From Cardinalis cardinalis (Eukaryota; Chordata; Aves; Passeriformes; Cardinalidae), in assembly GCA_014549065.1 (NCBI GenBank), contig JACDOX010000030.1, forward strand, positions 2,314,091 through 2,378,090: 64,000 bases of DNA. The letters run 5' to 3'. Shown piece after piece: positions 62,898 through 64,000 of this stretch. Position numbers and translations under genes: made by a program. The notes beneath the pieces were generated by a model. The model saw nothing but the letters and a program-made list of their open reading frames with translations. It made no database searches and had not been told where the DNA came from. Position 1 is the first letter of the stretch. Each line of letters begins with the position of its first letter.

Positions 62898-62963
62898 TTG
62901 TTTCTCATTAAGAGCTGCTATTCTTGATTGCCTTTCATGGATTTGTTTCTTAAGATCCCCGTT
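62898..62963 (-). CDS. PHF21B: PHF21B third coding exon (coiled-coil start)
   Basis: A 66-bp, phase-0 exon encoding 22 residues that begin NGDLKKQIHERQ and end AALNEKQ. On the minus strand it follows TTTGCAG and is followed by donor GTAAGG. The sequence matches human PHF21B (NGDLKKQLHERQ...) better than PHF21A (NADLKKQLHELQ...), notably G at position 2 and HERQ, and this identifies the paralogue. The charged, heptad-like composition fits the short N-terminal coiled coil of this family. No continuation of the protein is found at lower coordinates, so the following intron runs beyond the left end of the window. Confidence 0.93.
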
Positions 62964-63256
62964 CTGCAAAAACGGNAACAAGACGCATATTAAAGGCAAA
63001 GTGCAAACTAACCCCGTGATGAATAAACTTGCGAGCTAGAAATTGTTCAAAGGCAAAACCATTCCACCGAAGAAGCCATACAGAAGCATGCACACACAAA
63101 ACACCCTCCTTAGCAAGAAAGCTCAGTGCAGACTACAAAATGAGATCTCTTACTGATAAAGTTTCTCATCCTGCTGTCCCAGCACAACTGCGCTTATTAC
63201 GGCAGGGATAAAATACTGAAGAAGAGAAAAAAAAAAAAAAAAGGATCTGCATTTAC
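62964..63256 (-). other. PHF21B: PHF21B intron 2 (293 bp)
   Basis: Short intron between the microexon donor GTAAAT and the acceptor TTTGCAG of the next exon. An A-run at 63226-63242 on the plus strand is a T-run on the transcript strand just after the microexon donor. Confidence 0.85.
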
Positions 63257-63289
63257 CTGTGGATCTTGCTTCATCTGTGCAACTAGTTT
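63257..63289 (-). CDS. PHF21B: PHF21B microexon (11 codons)
   Basis: A 33-bp exon encoding KLVAQMKQDPQ in phase 0. On the minus strand the acceptor is a T-run followed by AATAG, and the donor after the final CAG is GTAAAT. The peptide is identical to the segment that follows the first exon in PHF21A (after ...HQ and before NADLKK), so it is a genuine family exon, conserved at every residue. It lies 519 bp downstream of exon 1 and 293 bp upstream of the next exon. As I remember it, the main human PHF21B protein joins its first exon directly to NGDLKK without this segment, so here it may be a retained ancestral exon or an alternative one. Whether it is spliced in cannot be seen from DNA. Confidence 0.86.
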
Positions 63290-63483
63290 CTATTAAAAAA
63301 AAAAAAATCGCCCCGCAAAAAAGGAGGAATTAGAAACTGTTTCAAGTTTAATGGATTTTTTTAAATGTATGTATGTGTGTGGACGGGGGAGGGAGGGGGG
63401 TAAGGAACAAAGAGGCAAGTAAACACTGCGAGTCAGTTTCAAGCAAAGCTCATAAATATTCAAGTCTCGTCCTAATCTCTCCA

Positions 63484-63509
<26 letters not shown>
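63484..63509. repeat. (AC)13 microsatellite
   Basis: Thirteen uninterrupted AC units, followed to about 63548 by a degraded CA/CT-rich tail. It lies in PHF21B intron 1, between the CpG island and the microexon. On the transcript strand it is a GT/UG repeat, a class that can bind splicing factors such as TARDBP or CELF proteins; any effect on microexon splicing is inference. Confidence 0.95.
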
Positions 63510-63519
<10 letters not shown>

Positions 63520-63539
63520 TCTCTCTCACACTCACGCAC

Positions 63540-63790
63540 ACTCACACGACTGCAGCGTCGACTCCGCGTCTCCACGACAGCCACAGACACAAAAAACTCA
63601 GCCAAAGAAGCCGCCAAAGTACTTTGTGGGAGTGCTCGCCATTGCGGCGGGGAGCCGGGGGTCCCTCCCCGCCGCGCCCCCCGCGCCCCCTCCCCGGGCC
63701 GCTGCGGCACCGAGGCTCGCTCCGAACATGCAACCCCGGTGCTGCGAGCCCGAGCCAGGCACGGCGCGGCACGGCACGGCCGGCTGCCTC
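63540..63790. promoter_or_regulatory. CpG island in PHF21B intron 1
   Basis: A short, very GC-rich and CpG-dense block beginning about 20 bases past the exon 1 donor, with repeated GCGG, CCGCG and CACGG motifs. Its position over the first intron of a chromatin-factor gene fits a CpG-island promoter extending downstream of the start site. GC-box-like CCCCGCCGC runs are present near 63667-63676. The surrounding DNA is AT-rich, so the contrast is sharp. Confidence 0.7.
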
Positions 63791-63808
63791 AGCATTGCAT
63801 TCTGTTAC

Positions 63809-63862
63809 CTGCTGACATGGGACTTCCACTTTTAACGCCTCCTGCAAGCTGTGTAGCTCCAT
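63809..63862 (-). CDS. PHF21B: PHF21B exon 1, coding part (N-terminus)
   Basis: First coding exon of a PHD-finger protein of the PHF21A/PHF21B family, nuclear chromatin proteins; PHF21A (BHC80) reads unmethylated H3K4 in the LSD1-CoREST complex and PHF21B is its less-studied paralogue. The exon encodes 18 residues, MELHSLQEALKVEVPCQQ, matching the family N-terminus (PHF21A starts MELQTLQEALKVE). It ends CAG followed by donor GTAACA on the minus strand, in phase 0. The start is well supported: the context is GGG-ATG-G (purine at -3, G at +4), and an in-frame TGA lies 12 codons upstream at 63896-63898. This exon alone resembles PHF21A slightly more than mammalian PHF21B; the 62.9 kb exon decides for PHF21B. 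The PHD finger and AT-hook-type region would be in later exons outside the window. Confidence 0.9.
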
Positions 63863-64000
63863 CCCTGCAACTTGCCAGGCACTTTCCTGCCACTTTCAGA
63901 TCCAAGTGAAGTTTGGTTTTTTTTTTGTTTGTTTGTTTGGTTTGGTTTTTGGTTTGGTTTTGTTTGGCCTTTTTTTTCCCCCTGCCTTTCTTTCCTTTTT
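63863..64000 (-). promoter_or_regulatory. PHF21B: PHF21B 5' leader / upstream region
   Basis: Sequence directly upstream of the PHF21B start codon on the minus strand. It contains an in-frame TGA 36 bases before the ATG and an A/C-rich stretch (63911-63966, CCAAA/CAAAC units on the coding strand). No TATA box is evident in the 138 bases visible. The transcription start cannot be fixed and may lie beyond the window edge. There is an AG just before GGATGG, but no convincing pyrimidine tract precedes it, so I read this as 5' UTR and not as an acceptor. Confidence 0.5.

Noticed and set aside
62898..63862. Assignment of the gene as PHF21A
   Set aside because: Exon 1 and the microexon fit PHF21A well, but the third exon (NGDL..IHERQ) carries PHF21B-specific residues.
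63373..63909. Plus-strand open frame of 178 codons opposite PHF21B exon 1
   Set aside because: It translates the CA microsatellite (THTHTH) and the CpG island; the real coding exon is on the other strand.

Overview
The window looks like nuclear genomic DNA from a bird, most likely a songbird (Passeriformes). The evidence is a set of CR1 LINE fragments ending in the CR1 3' octamer repeats (GATTCTRT-like), an ERVL-type LTR beginning TGTAGTGGGTTGAC as in many avian genomes, and several solo LTRs of kinds I associate with songbirds. There are no operons, bacterial genes, CRISPR arrays or long open reading frames. Single Ns are scattered roughly every few hundred bases and cluster in one young LTR.

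Only one protein-coding gene is supported. It lies on the minus strand at the right end: the 5' part of PHF21B, a PHD-finger paralogue of PHF21A/BHC80. Exon 1 (63809-63862 coding, MELHSLQEALKVEVPCQQ), an 11-codon microexon (63257-63289, KLVAQMKQDPQ) and a 22-codon exon (62898-62963, starting NGDLKKQIHERQ) are all phase 0 and all have canonical AG/GT borders. I find no later PHF21B exon, so about 62.9 kb (1-62897) appears to be the 5' part of one very large intron.

Layout: 64000-63809 is the 5' end, with an in-frame upstream stop and an A/C-rich leader on the coding strand; 63790-63540 is a CpG-rich first intron; 62.9-63.3 kb holds the next two exons; 62.17-61.82 kb is a second, intronic CpG island. 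The rest is AT-rich intron with interspersed repeats: CR1 pieces at 5.4, 15.6, 22.8, 29.4, 43.5, 44.4, 46.5 and 51.3 kb; solo LTRs at 3.07, 12.8, 21.2, 30.7 and 48.3 kb; an older ERVL LTR at 29.9-31.5 kb interrupted by one of them; a 230-bp inverted-repeat element at 8.56 kb that looks like a MITE; a probable MIR remnant at 42.0 kb; several small tandem duplications; and microsatellites.

I found no clearly new biological system. The observations most worth checking are the PHF21A-like microexon in a PHF21B gene, the intronic CpG island as a possible alternative promoter, the nested LTR pair that fixes element boundaries, the unassigned inverted-repeat element, and a rearranged local duplication at 43.3-45.2 kb.
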